From Bacteroidia bacterium (GTDB lineage Bacteria > Bacteroidota > Bacteroidia > Bacteroidales > BM523), in the NCBI GenBank assembly GCA_016209245.1, contig JACQWN010000545.1, positions 1 to 7,151 on the forward strand: a DNA stretch of 7,151 bases. The letters run 5' to 3'. Every line of letters begins with the position of its first letter. Position 1 is the first letter of the stretch. Below, piece by piece: positions 1 through 4,755 of this stretch. Made by a program: the position numbers and the translations under genes. The notes under the pieces are model-generated. The model saw only the letters and a program-made list of their open reading frames with translations, was not told where the DNA came from and ran no database searches.

Positions 1-1
1 C

Positions 2-655
2 GTCTGTTCGGCATTGACACGTCAGAATGCTTTTGAATTTGACGGTCTTGATTGGATATCCGCGTCGTCAATAATCAGGCAAATTGAAATATTAATACGA
101 AAACACTCATTTAGTGCTGTAAAAATTGGCATTATCGAAAATCTGGATGTACTTAATGATGTAATAGATTTTTTGAAATCTATTAATAAAAAAATAGTCA
201 TTATTTGGGAGCCAGTATTGAAAACCAGTGAAGGATACCGGTTTCATGATTGTTTTTTACTTAAAAAATTTATACGGATTCTGAAAAAAATAACTCTTAT
301 TACTCCAAATAAAGCAGAAGCGACATTTCTATTTAATATAAAATCATATTCAAAAAAAAATGATTTAATCAATCAATCATTATTATCTGAAAACATTTGT
401 CCTGTGCTTGTAACCGGCTTTCGTAATAAAACTAAGGTTATTGACATATTATATATGAATTGTGAATCGTATTTTATTGACGGTAAGTTATTTAAACGGT
501 ACTCTAAACATGGTTCCGGTTGTGTTTTATCTTCTGCAATTGCCTCACAGCTAGCCAAAGGTAAAAATCTCTTAGAGGCTTGTGAAATAGGCAAATATTA
601 TACAGAACGATTCATTTGCAGTAATAATACAATGTTAGGATATCATCTATTTTGA
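2..655 (+). CDS. thiD: Hydroxymethylpyrimidine (phosphate) kinase ThiD, 5'-truncated by window edge
   Basis: ThiD phosphorylates 4-amino-5-hydroxymethyl-2-methylpyrimidine (HMP) and HMP-phosphate to HMP-PP, the pyrimidine precursor of thiamine, in the cytoplasm. The frame is open from base 2 (V-C-S-A-L-T-R-Q-N), and the TTG at 14 lies inside the family's 'ALTxQN' strand, so it is not the start. About 217 residues are visible of a usual 260-270; the missing N-terminus carries part of the HMP site. Visible ribokinase-fold motifs are IIWEPVL (usual WDPV), ITPNKAEA (usual LTPNxxEA) and GSGCVLSSAIA, the anion-hole/catalytic G(T/S)GC motif near the C-terminus. The Asp to Glu change in WDPV is mildly unusual. 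The gene ends 71 bp before the IS110 element and is followed, beyond it, by thiE. Family assignment is firm; a merged ThiD/ThiE or another PfkB sugar kinase is unlikely given the motifs and neighbours. Confidence 0.9.
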   Translation, partial: VCSALTRQNAFEFDGLDWISASSIIRQIEILIRKHSFSAVKIGIIENLDVLNDVIDFLKSINKKIVIIWEPVLKTSEGYRFHDCFLLKKFIRILKKITLITPNKAEATFLFNIKSYSKKNDLINQSLLSENICPVLVTGFRNKTKVIDILYMNCESYFIDGKLFKRYSKHGSGCVLSSAIASQLAKGKNLLEACEIGKYYTERFICSNNTMLGYHLF

Positions 656-690
656 AAAATATATTTGTATTTGTAGAGACATTCTGCTAT

Positions 691-728
691 CCTGAATAAT
701 TCATAGGAATTAATAACTTTGTGAAACT
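691..728. repeat. Outer left arm of an interrupted intergenic palindrome
   Basis: Bases 691-705 (CCTGAATAATTCATA) match the reverse complement of 2628-2642 at 14 of 15 positions. Bases 715-724 (AACTTTGTGA) match the reverse complement of 2618-2627 exactly. A 9-nt insertion (706-714) separates the two blocks. The rest of this arm lies on the other side of the IS110 element, at 2554-2576, so the element splits one arm of a palindrome of about 127 bp. This flank symmetry gives the left element boundary independently of the bridge RNA. Confidence 0.8.
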
Positions 729-730
729 CG

Positions 731-738
731 TATGTTTG
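731..738 (+). promoter_or_regulatory. Bacteroidota -7 element (TATGTTTG) at the IS left end
   Basis: TATGTTTG fits the Bacteroidota -7 consensus TAnnTTTG and starts 2 nt inside the left end. A start site around 743-746 would begin a transcript just before the first bridge-RNA stem at 755. No TTTG lies 19-21 bp upstream in the integrated state; the nearest, 718-721, is only 9 bp away. In a circular intermediate the right-end T-tract (2533-2540) would lie at about that distance. The element may thus be weak when integrated and stronger when circular. That last part is inference. Confidence 0.45.
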
Positions 739-757
739 TTCTTTGAAATATTGTCAT
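737..757 (+). repeat. IS subterminal inverted repeat, left copy
   Basis: These 21 bases match the reverse complement of 2491-2511 at 18 of 21 positions (shared core TGTTCTTTGA, then ATATTG). The left copy begins about 10 nt from the core, the right copy about 42 nt from it, so they are subterminal and asymmetric. Subterminal inverted repeats are typical of the IS1111 branch of the IS110 family, whereas the 5' bridge RNA here is typical of the IS110 branch. Confidence 0.7.
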
Positions 758-912
758 ATTTTTTGTTTTAGAAATATGTTTACTTTACCGGCAATTATGT
801 TTTGTGTCGTAGGTCTATTGAACCTGTCACTAAGTTTATTATGCCGGTCAGGTAAAAATCGGGAAATAACATGGTTCACGAAACCGTATTTACGAGACTG
901 ATGTTGCCTGAC
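755..912 (+). ncRNA. Candidate IS110 bridge RNA with target and donor loops
   Basis: In IS110 elements the bridge RNA binds the recombinase and base-pairs with both target DNA and the element's own ends. Stems seen by eye are: 755-763 with 770-778 (5' stem-loop); 787-793 ACCGGCA with 842-848 TGCCGGT (target-loop base), capped by 811-814 AGGT with 822-825 ACCT; and 847-855 GTCAGGTAA with 904-912 TTGCCTGAC (donor-loop base, one G-U), capped by 871-876 ATGGTT with 882-887 AACCGT. Guides are: left target 800-808, right target 826-834 (GTCACTAAG), left donor 863-870 (GAAATAAC), right donor 891-896 (TACGAG). Right-target and both donor guides match this element's flank and ends; the left-target match is poor. 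Order and size resemble the IS621 bridge RNA. The RNA ends are approximate; the 3' end could lie anywhere between 912 and the transposase start at 939. Confidence 0.85.
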
Positions 913-938
913 AAATGTAAAACAAATTCTTTTGCAAA

Positions 939-1640
939 ATGAAACTTTATTTAGGTGGAGATGTTAGTAAGGGATACGCCGATTGGATTATCCTTTCAGA
1001 AAAAAAACAGGTAGTTTTAGAAAGCTTCCAGTTAGATGATACTCATGCAGGTCACTGTGAATTATTTTCCAGACTTGCAGAGTGTTTTAAAAAGTATCCT
1101 GGTTTGGAACTGTATTCAGCAGTAGAAAGCACCGGTGGCTACGAGAACAACTGGTATAACACCTTGCAGGGTTACCAGAAAGTGTTAAATATCAAAGTAG
1201 CAAGGGTAAATCCTTTAGGTGTTAATTTCAACCGGAAAGCCGGTATGAAAAGAAATGTAACCGATGCCATAAGCGCTTTTGCTATTGCGGAATACATGAT
1301 CAATCATCCGGATAATATTAAATATGACCAGGATGAATATTGGAAGTCCCTGTGCCGCCATTGGAACTTTGTTGAAATGCAAAAAAAACAAAGAGTACAA
1401 ACCATCAATCAAATGGAAACTATTTTGTATAGTGCGAATCCGACACTGATGCGTTTTAAAAACGATACGTTTCCCAATTGGTTGTTGGAACTGATTATCC
1501 AATGCCCGACAGCAGAAAATCTTGCTAAAGCAAAACCTGAAAAACTTGCTAAAATTCCTTACCTGACTTTAGAACGAGCAGAAGAACTTGTCGCAGAAGC
1601 CAAGCAAAACATAGCTTCTGCAACCGATAAAAATGCATAA
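939..1640 (+). CDS. IS110-family transposase, N-terminal DEDD domain (ends at in-frame TAA)
   Basis: This is the RuvC-like half of an IS110 recombinase, which with the bridge RNA cuts and exchanges donor and target strands. Of the DEDD acidic residues, D8 (LGGDVSKG), E63 (AVESTGGYEN) and D109 (KRNVTDAISA) are visible. Aligned to the usual KTDxxDA motif, the fourth position is S112, not Asp. The remainder (about 125-233) is largely helical and basic, matching the linker/coiled region before the second domain. The start ATG follows the bridge-RNA stem by 26 nt; no Shine-Dalgarno is obvious, as is common in Bacteroidota. The frame ends with TAA at 1638-1640, and the next codon in the same frame is ATG. 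The stop could be a nonsense mutation (CAA or GAA to TAA would be one step) or a genuine split. Family identity is very likely; activity is uncertain. Confidence 0.88.
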   Translation: MKLYLGGDVSKGYADWIILSEKKQVVLESFQLDDTHAGHCELFSRLAECFKKYPGLELYSAVESTGGYENNWYNTLQGYQKVLNIKVARVNPLGVNFNRKAGMKRNVTDAISAFAIAEYMINHPDNIKYDQDEYWKSLCRHWNFVEMQKKQRVQTINQMETILYSANPTLMRFKNDTFPNWLLELIIQCPTAENLAKAKPEKLAKIPYLTLERAEELVAEAKQNIASATDKNA

Positions 1641-2327
1641 ATGTTGGTTAAACAATTAGCACTGCAAATCAGAACTTTTGACCAAAATATCAAGGGTCAG
1701 ATGCTTTTGATAGAGCAGGAAATGAGTTGTCCTGAAATTGAATTACTATGTTCTTTTAAGGGCATTGATACCACATCTGCAATAGGTTTGTTGCTTGAAA
1801 TAGGAACCATTGAACGTTTTACTACGGTTAAAGGTTTCAGTTGCTATTTTGGTCTGCATCCCAAATTCAAACAAAGCGGAGATAAAACCGTTGGTGTAAA
1901 GATGAGTAAACAAGGTAGTAAAAACATGCGAAAGATACTCTTTAATATCGCCAGGGGGGCTATCGTTTATAATCCGCTTATTAAGGAACTTTACGAAAGA
2001 AAAGTATCCGAAGGAATGTCCAATATGGCAGCCATCGGAGTTTGCATGCACAAGATTTTGCGTATCGTTTACGGGATGCTTAAACATAAGCAGAAATACA
2101 ATCCGCAAATTGATATGCAGAACAGGGAACGGTCCAAAGAAAAACAGCAGGAAAAACAACAACAGGAAAATGCCTGTATTGAAAAGGGCAGACGCTATCA
2201 GAATTTTGACAGCAAAGCTCCTGTTTCAAAAAAACAAACTAAAAAAAGAAAAGAACACGTTTTGTCCCAATGTGAAATAACATCACATAGTGCGGGATCT
2301 ACGTGTTCCTCTCAAAGTTCTTTGTAA
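1641..2327 (+). CDS. IS110-family transposase, C-terminal Tnp (IS116/IS110/IS902) serine domain
   Basis: This continues the same reading frame directly after the TAA at 1638-1640. A helix-hairpin-helix-like segment (LCSFKGIDTTSAIGLLLEIG, about 36-55) leads into the IS116/IS110/IS902 domain: FSCYFGLHPKFKQSGDK, then KQGSKNMRKILFNIARGA. S79 in 'QSGDK' is the likely counterpart of the catalytic serine (S241 in IS621) that forms a phosphoserine link with DNA. The tail beyond about residue 155 is Lys/Gln-rich and low-complexity, with APVSKKQTKKRKEH, a tail style I associate with Bacteroidota IS110 proteins. If the stop is ignored, the two parts form about 462 codons, longer than IS621 (326 aa). The ATG at 1641 may be translationally coupled (TAAATG), only the remnant of a longer gene, or reached by stop readthrough. 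A -1/+1 frameshift is ruled out because both parts share a frame. Confidence 0.85.
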   Translation: MLVKQLALQIRTFDQNIKGQMLLIEQEMSCPEIELLCSFKGIDTTSAIGLLLEIGTIERFTTVKGFSCYFGLHPKFKQSGDKTVGVKMSKQGSKNMRKILFNIARGAIVYNPLIKELYERKVSEGMSNMAAIGVCMHKILRIVYGMLKHKQKYNPQIDMQNRERSKEKQQEKQQQENACIEKGRRYQNFDSKAPVSKKQTKKRKEHVLSQCEITSHSAGSTCSSQSSL

Positions 2328-2357
2328 TTTTTTGTGTGGATAAAAATAAAATAATTT

Positions 2358-2400
2358 CTTTTCAAGGAAGCAGGTATAGTACCTGCCTCCCTTTGAAAAG
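2358..2400 (+). terminator. Long hairpin after the transposase, possible terminator
   Basis: CTTTTCAA (2358-2365) pairs with TTGAAAAG (2393-2400), GGA with TCC inside it, and GCAGGTA with TACCTGC around a TAG loop. That gives about 18 bp with small bulges. It lies 30 nt after the transposase stop. The following TCTTATTAAATTT is only moderately T-rich, so it could instead be a stability or regulatory hairpin of the element. Confidence 0.5.
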
Positions 2401-2477
2401 TCTTATTAAATTTGTCCATTGCAAAAGTAGAAAAATTTATTGATGTTTTTTACAAAAAAACAAAAGGAAAATTTATG

Positions 2478-2511
2478 CCATGTTTTCCCGATTTCAATAT
2501 GTCAAAGAACA
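2478..2511 (-). repeat. Inverted, shortened echo of the bridge-RNA locus in the IS right end
   Basis: Read on the minus strand, 2491-2511 repeats 737-757 (18 of 21). The overlapping 2478-2494 repeats 856-874 of the donor loop, with AAATCGGGAAA then ACATGG and only TA (867-868) missing. The roughly 98 nt between these blocks on the left, which carry the target loop, are absent here. The right end thus looks like an internally deleted inverted copy of the left end. Confidence 0.6.
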
Positions 2512-2518
2512 TAAAATT

Positions 2519-2548
2519 TTTCGTTGAAAAAATTTTTTTTCAACGAAA
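2519..2548. repeat. Perfect AT-rich palindrome abutting the IS right end
   Basis: The arm TTTCGTTGAAAAAA (2519-2532) is the exact reverse complement of 2535-2548, with a TT spacer: 14 bp without mismatch. It ends 3 nt before the CT core, and its last bases (2545-2548) are part of the left-donor sequence read by the bridge RNA. It could act as a bidirectional terminator insulating the element from thi transcription, or as a structural part of the donor end. Confidence 0.65.
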
Positions 2549-2551
2549 TAA

Positions 2552-2642
2552 CTTAGTGACTTCGTGTCTTTGTGGCGAAAATTAATCTTGCCACCAAGTC
2601 ACAAAGGCACAAAGAAATCACAAAGTTTATGAATTAATCAGG
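2552..2642. repeat. Inner left arm, loop and right arm of the period-8 intergenic palindrome
   Basis: Bases 2552-2576 pair with 2590-2614 at 20 of 25 positions around the loop 2577-2589. Each arm consists of 8-bp units of the form CTTnGTGn (CTTAGTGA, CTTCGTGT, CTTTGTGG), and the mismatches fall in the variable positions. The right arm continues through 2615-2642 and pairs with 691-724 on the far side of the IS110 element. Similar CTTTGTG/CACAAAG palindromes are, to my recollection, dispersed in Bacteroidota genomes. A terminator or REP-like role is possible. Confidence 0.75.
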
Positions 2643-2658
2643 CTATATGTCTCTATAA

Positions 2659-3348
2659 ATGATTAATCAATTTAATAAAATGAAAAACAACAAAAATATT
2701 TCACGATTTCAATACATAACATTTGCCGGAGGAAAATATTCTATCCCTGAGCAAGTTGAATCTGTGTGTAATGCAGGGGGAAGATGGATTCAATTCAGAA
2801 TAAAAAACGAAATACCGAAAAAAATTGAAAATATCGCACTTCAGATAAAAAAAATATGTTTACGTTACGATACGTTATTAATAATAAATGATAAGGTTGA
2901 GCTTGCTATTCGTATTGGTGTGCATGGGGTACATCTTGGAAAAGGGGATATGAATCCTGTGAATGCAAGAAAAATTACCGGTGATGACTTCATTATCGGA
3001 GGAACTGCAAATACCTTTGAAAATATTCAGAAACTTCAGGATGCAGGGGTTGATTATATTGGGCTCGGACCATTCCGTTTTACGTCAACCAAAAAAAAAC
3101 TCAGTCCTGTGCTTGGTATTACCGGAATTAGTAAAATAGTTGAACAATGCACCAAACATAATATTAACATACCTGTTATTGCTATAGGCGGTATTACTCG
3201 AGACGATATTTTTACTTTGCTTTCTGCCGGAATATATGGAATTGCAGTTTCATCTGCAATTGCAATGTCAGAAAATATTGAGGTTGAAACTTGCAGATAT
3301 ATTGAATCAATTAACAAATATTCCAGCTTTAAAAATCAGATTCTATGA
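2659..3348 (+). CDS. thiE: Thiamine phosphate synthase ThiE
   Basis: ThiE joins HMP-PP to the thiazole phosphate, giving thiamine phosphate and pyrophosphate. The 229-residue TIM barrel is close to the usual 210-220. Family motifs appear in order: WIQFRIKN (usual QLRxK) at about 43-50, LLIINDKVELA at 72-82, GVHLGKGDM at 92-100, IIGGTA at 111-116, DYIGLGPFRFTSTKK at about 132-146 (phosphate-binding and substrate-closing loop), IPVIAIGGI at about 171-179, and GIYGIAVSSAIA near 192-203. Two starts are possible, ATG 2659 and ATG 2680 (residue 8); the conserved part begins after both (FQYIT), and neither has a clear ribosome binding site. No Bacteroidota-type promoter is visible between the palindrome and the start, so expression probably depended on read-through from thiD before the IS110 insertion. 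Confidence 0.93.
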   Translation: MINQFNKMKNNKNISRFQYITFAGGKYSIPEQVESVCNAGGRWIQFRIKNEIPKKIENIALQIKKICLRYDTLLIINDKVELAIRIGVHGVHLGKGDMNPVNARKITGDDFIIGGTANTFENIQKLQDAGVDYIGLGPFRFTSTKKKLSPVLGITGISKIVEQCTKHNINIPVIAIGGITRDDIFTLLSAGIYGIAVSSAIAMSENIEVETCRYIESINKYSSFKNQIL

Positions 3349-3432
3349 TGTTTAAAATGTGTAAAATAACATAAATTTAGGAAATGGCGACAAAAAACAT
3401 ATATTATTAAGTGATATTGGCAGCTTTATTTA

Positions 3433-3702
3433 TCAAGCGGGAAAACTATCATAAATTTTACCACGATGCAAGAAACGCACAAATTCAATAGTTTGATTTT
3501 CAAAAATAAAACCAATTCGATAATCACCAATTCTAATGCGATAAGCATTTTGGCTTCCTTTCAATTTTTTACAATTAGTAATATCAGAAAGTTTGTCAAG
3601 TTCCTGAATTTTTTCTATACAATCTGCTATAGAATTAAGAAGTTTTTTATCGGTTATTTTATCAGTGTCCTTTTCAAAAGACTTATCAATCAATACTCTC
3701 AT
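3433..3702 (-). CDS. RelE/ParE-superfamily toxin of a type II toxin-antitoxin pair
   Basis: This is an 89-residue basic protein with the RelE/ParE-fold pattern. It has an N-terminal strand with FEKDTDKI, helical IADCIEKIQELDKLSDI, then KKLKGSQNAYRIRIGDYRIGFIFE (residues about 44-68), and the C-terminal FVRFLHRGKIYDSFP. The KLKG..n.YRIRIGDYRIG..FE block and the RF.HR.KIY ending are typical of Bacteroidota RelE/StbE-type mRNA interferases. Such proteins cut ribosome-bound mRNA and are blocked by the partner antitoxin. The ATG overlaps the antitoxin stop by 4 nt (ATGA, 3699-3702), so translation is probably coupled. It lies opposite to and inside the thi gene row, convergent with thiE 84 bp away. 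A ParE-like gyrase target cannot be excluded from sequence. Confidence 0.88.
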   Translation of the reverse strand: MRVLIDKSFEKDTDKITDKKLLNSIADCIEKIQELDKLSDITNCKKLKGSQNAYRIRIGDYRIGFIFENQTIEFVRFLHRGKIYDSFPA

Positions 3703-3896
3703 TTTCTTAACTTTTTAATAAAGTTATTGGTGTTGACATATTTGCCGGTTCGGCCTTTTATTATTGCATTTAATAAACCAATATCTTCTTTTTCTTCATC
3801 TGTAAGATATTTAACTAAAATCCCGATTTTCTTAGCTAAATCAGTGAGTAATTTCATATCCGTTTTTGAATTACTATGTAATACAACTGTTTGCAT
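3699..3896 (-). CDS. Antitoxin of the RelE/ParE-type pair
   Basis: This is a 65-residue protein upstream of and overlapping the toxin gene by 4 nt. It starts MQTVVLHSNS and has a central LLTDLAKKIGILVKYLTDEEKEDIGLLNAI segment, then KGRTGKYVNTNNFIKKLRK. Small proteins with the TDEEKED..L..AI..G..G.Y......F...L pattern are regular partners of RelE-type toxins in Bacteroidota. The C-terminal amphipathic part probably wraps the toxin; I see no clear ribbon-helix-helix or helix-turn-helix, so its DNA-binding mode is unknown. Antitoxin first, toxin second is the common order. The pair occupies the gap between thiE and thiG on the opposite strand, suggesting insertion into the operon or a stabilised spacer. 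Confidence 0.82.
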   Translation of the reverse strand: MQTVVLHSNSKTDMKLLTDLAKKIGILVKYLTDEEKEDIGLLNAIIKGRTGKYVNTNNFIKKLRK

Positions 3897-3904
3897 ATTT
3901 TTAT

Positions 3905-3931
3905 AAATTTAAATTTGATAACACAAAAATA
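3905..3931 (-). promoter_or_regulatory. Likely promoter and possible operator of the toxin-antitoxin pair
   Basis: On the minus strand TATTTTTG (3924-3931) fits the -7 consensus TAnnTTTG, 27 nt before the antitoxin ATG. Downstream, 3905-3916 is the palindrome AAATTTAAATTT, positioned where an autoregulating antitoxin could block transcription. No good -33 TTTG is seen. In such AT-rich DNA both matches may be chance. Confidence 0.4.
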
Positions 3932-3978
3932 GAAAAAAATATCTAATATATGAAATCGCAAAATTATAATGAATTATT

Positions 3979-4752
3979 ATGAAACCTTTAATAATAGCAG
4001 GTAAAACATTTAATTCACGGCTCTTTGTCGGAACAGGAAAATTCAGTTCCAATCAAATAATGAAAGAAGCGATTCTTGCCAGTGAAACAGAACTGGTGAC
4101 TGTCGCTCTAAAACGTGTGGACATTAAGAATGATGAGGATGATATGCTTGTACATATCAGGCATCCTAAAGTCACTTTGATACCAAACACTTCCGGTGTG
4201 CGGAATGCTAAGGAAGCGGTTTTTGCAGCTCAATTAGCTCGTGAAGCGCTTGCAACTAACTGGATAAAGCTTGAGATTCATCCTGACCCAAAGTACTTGC
4301 TTCCCGACCCTGATGAAACTGTTATTGCCTCGAAGGAGCTTGTCAAGCAAGGTTTTGTAGTATTACCATATATTAATGCCGATCCGGTTATTTGTAAGAA
4401 ACTTGAAGATGCAGGAACAGCTGCGGTAATGCCGTTAGGTTCACCTATTGGCAGCGCAAAAGGCCTTCAAACAAAAGATTTTTTACGAATAATAATTGAG
4501 CAAAGTAATATTCCGGTAATTATAGACGCTGGAATTGGTGCGCCATCGCATGCTGCCGAAGCCATGGAGATGGGTGCAGATGCAGTATTAATAAACACAG
4601 CAATTGCCATCTCTTCAAATCCGGTTAAAATGGCAAATGCCTTTAAACTGGCAGTGGAAGCAGGAAGAATAGCTTATGAAGCACAATTAGCTGTATCATC
4701 CGAAATCGCTAATGCGACAAGTCCATTAACAACTTTTTTAGATTCAATATAA
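3979..4752 (+). CDS. thiG: Thiazole synthase ThiG
   Basis: ThiG condenses 1-deoxy-D-xylulose 5-phosphate, dehydroglycine and sulfur from ThiS thiocarboxylate into the thiazole phosphate of thiamine. Its 257 residues match the usual length of about 255. Visible motifs are SRLFVGTGKF (13-22), VTVALKRV (40-47), LIPNTSGVRNAKEAV (67-81), NWIKLEI (94-100) with K97 as the Schiff-base lysine, VLPYINADPV, AVMPLGSPIGS (phosphate binding), IIDAGIGAPSHAAEAMEMGADAVLINTAIA and the C-terminal ATSPLTTFL. Nothing essential is missing. The ThiS sulfur carrier and its activator ThiF are not in the window. thiH starts 3 nt after the stop, so the two, which work as a pair, are co-translated. A TATCTAAT at 3940 with TTTG at 3914 (22 bp apart) is too poor to call a promoter. 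Confidence 0.96.
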   Translation: MKPLIIAGKTFNSRLFVGTGKFSSNQIMKEAILASETELVTVALKRVDIKNDEDDMLVHIRHPKVTLIPNTSGVRNAKEAVFAAQLAREALATNWIKLEIHPDPKYLLPDPDETVIASKELVKQGFVVLPYINADPVICKKLEDAGTAAVMPLGSPIGSAKGLQTKDFLRIIIEQSNIPVIIDAGIGAPSHAAEAMEMGADAVLINTAIAISSNPVKMANAFKLAVEAGRIAYEAQLAVSSEIANATSPLTTFLDSI

Positions 4753-4755
4753 ATA

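Larger units (their letters stand above)
727..2553 (+). mobile_element. IS110-family insertion sequence, about 1.8 kb, with bridge RNA
   Basis: The coordinates include both CT core copies (727-728 and 2552-2553), so the element proper is about 1,825 bp. Three lines of evidence set the ends. The flanking palindrome becomes continuous if everything between the two CT cores is removed. The bridge RNA's donor loop contains GAAATAAC, identical to 2545-2552, and TACGAG, complementary to 727-732. Its target loop contains GTCACTAAG, complementary to 2552-2560. There is no terminal inverted repeat and no duplication beyond the core, as expected for IS110. Contents in order are a left non-coding end with bridge RNA, a transposase split by one in-frame stop (939-2327), a hairpin, and a 224-bp right end. 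It sits between thiD and thiE, same strand, so it may be polar on thiE. The ends and RNA look intact, but mobility is doubtful because of the stop codon. Confidence 0.88.

Noticed and set aside
656..690. Terminator or TPP riboswitch near thiD or thiE
   Set aside because: No hairpin with a T-run after thiD and no TPP riboswitch core such as CUGAGA was found in the spacers read; a riboswitch would be expected upstream of the window.
1630..1650. Programmed -1 frameshift in the transposase
   Set aside because: Both parts are in the same frame, so a frameshift would not join them; only a stop codon separates them.
1746..2162. 138-aa minus-strand frame inside the transposase
   Set aside because: No motif, and it lies wholly opposite the conserved serine domain; a shadow frame.
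2425..2432. Minus-strand promoter (TACTTTTG) in the IS right end
   Set aside because: It fits TAnnTTTG, but the upstream TTTG is about 23 bp away and no minus-strand gene follows; kept only as a remote possibility for an antisense transcript.
2552..2614. CRISPR array suggested by regular CTTnGTGn units
   Set aside because: The units are 8 bp, contiguous and arranged as a palindrome without spacers; no cas genes are present.
3466..3906. 146-aa plus-strand frame across the toxin-antitoxin region
   Set aside because: It is the antisense of two well-recognised minus-strand genes; its Phe/Ile-rich composition is what reversed AT-rich coding gives.
3914..3947. Promoter for thiG
   Set aside because: TTTG at 3914 and TATCTAAT at 3940 are 22 bp apart, and the second lacks the TTTG of the -7 element.
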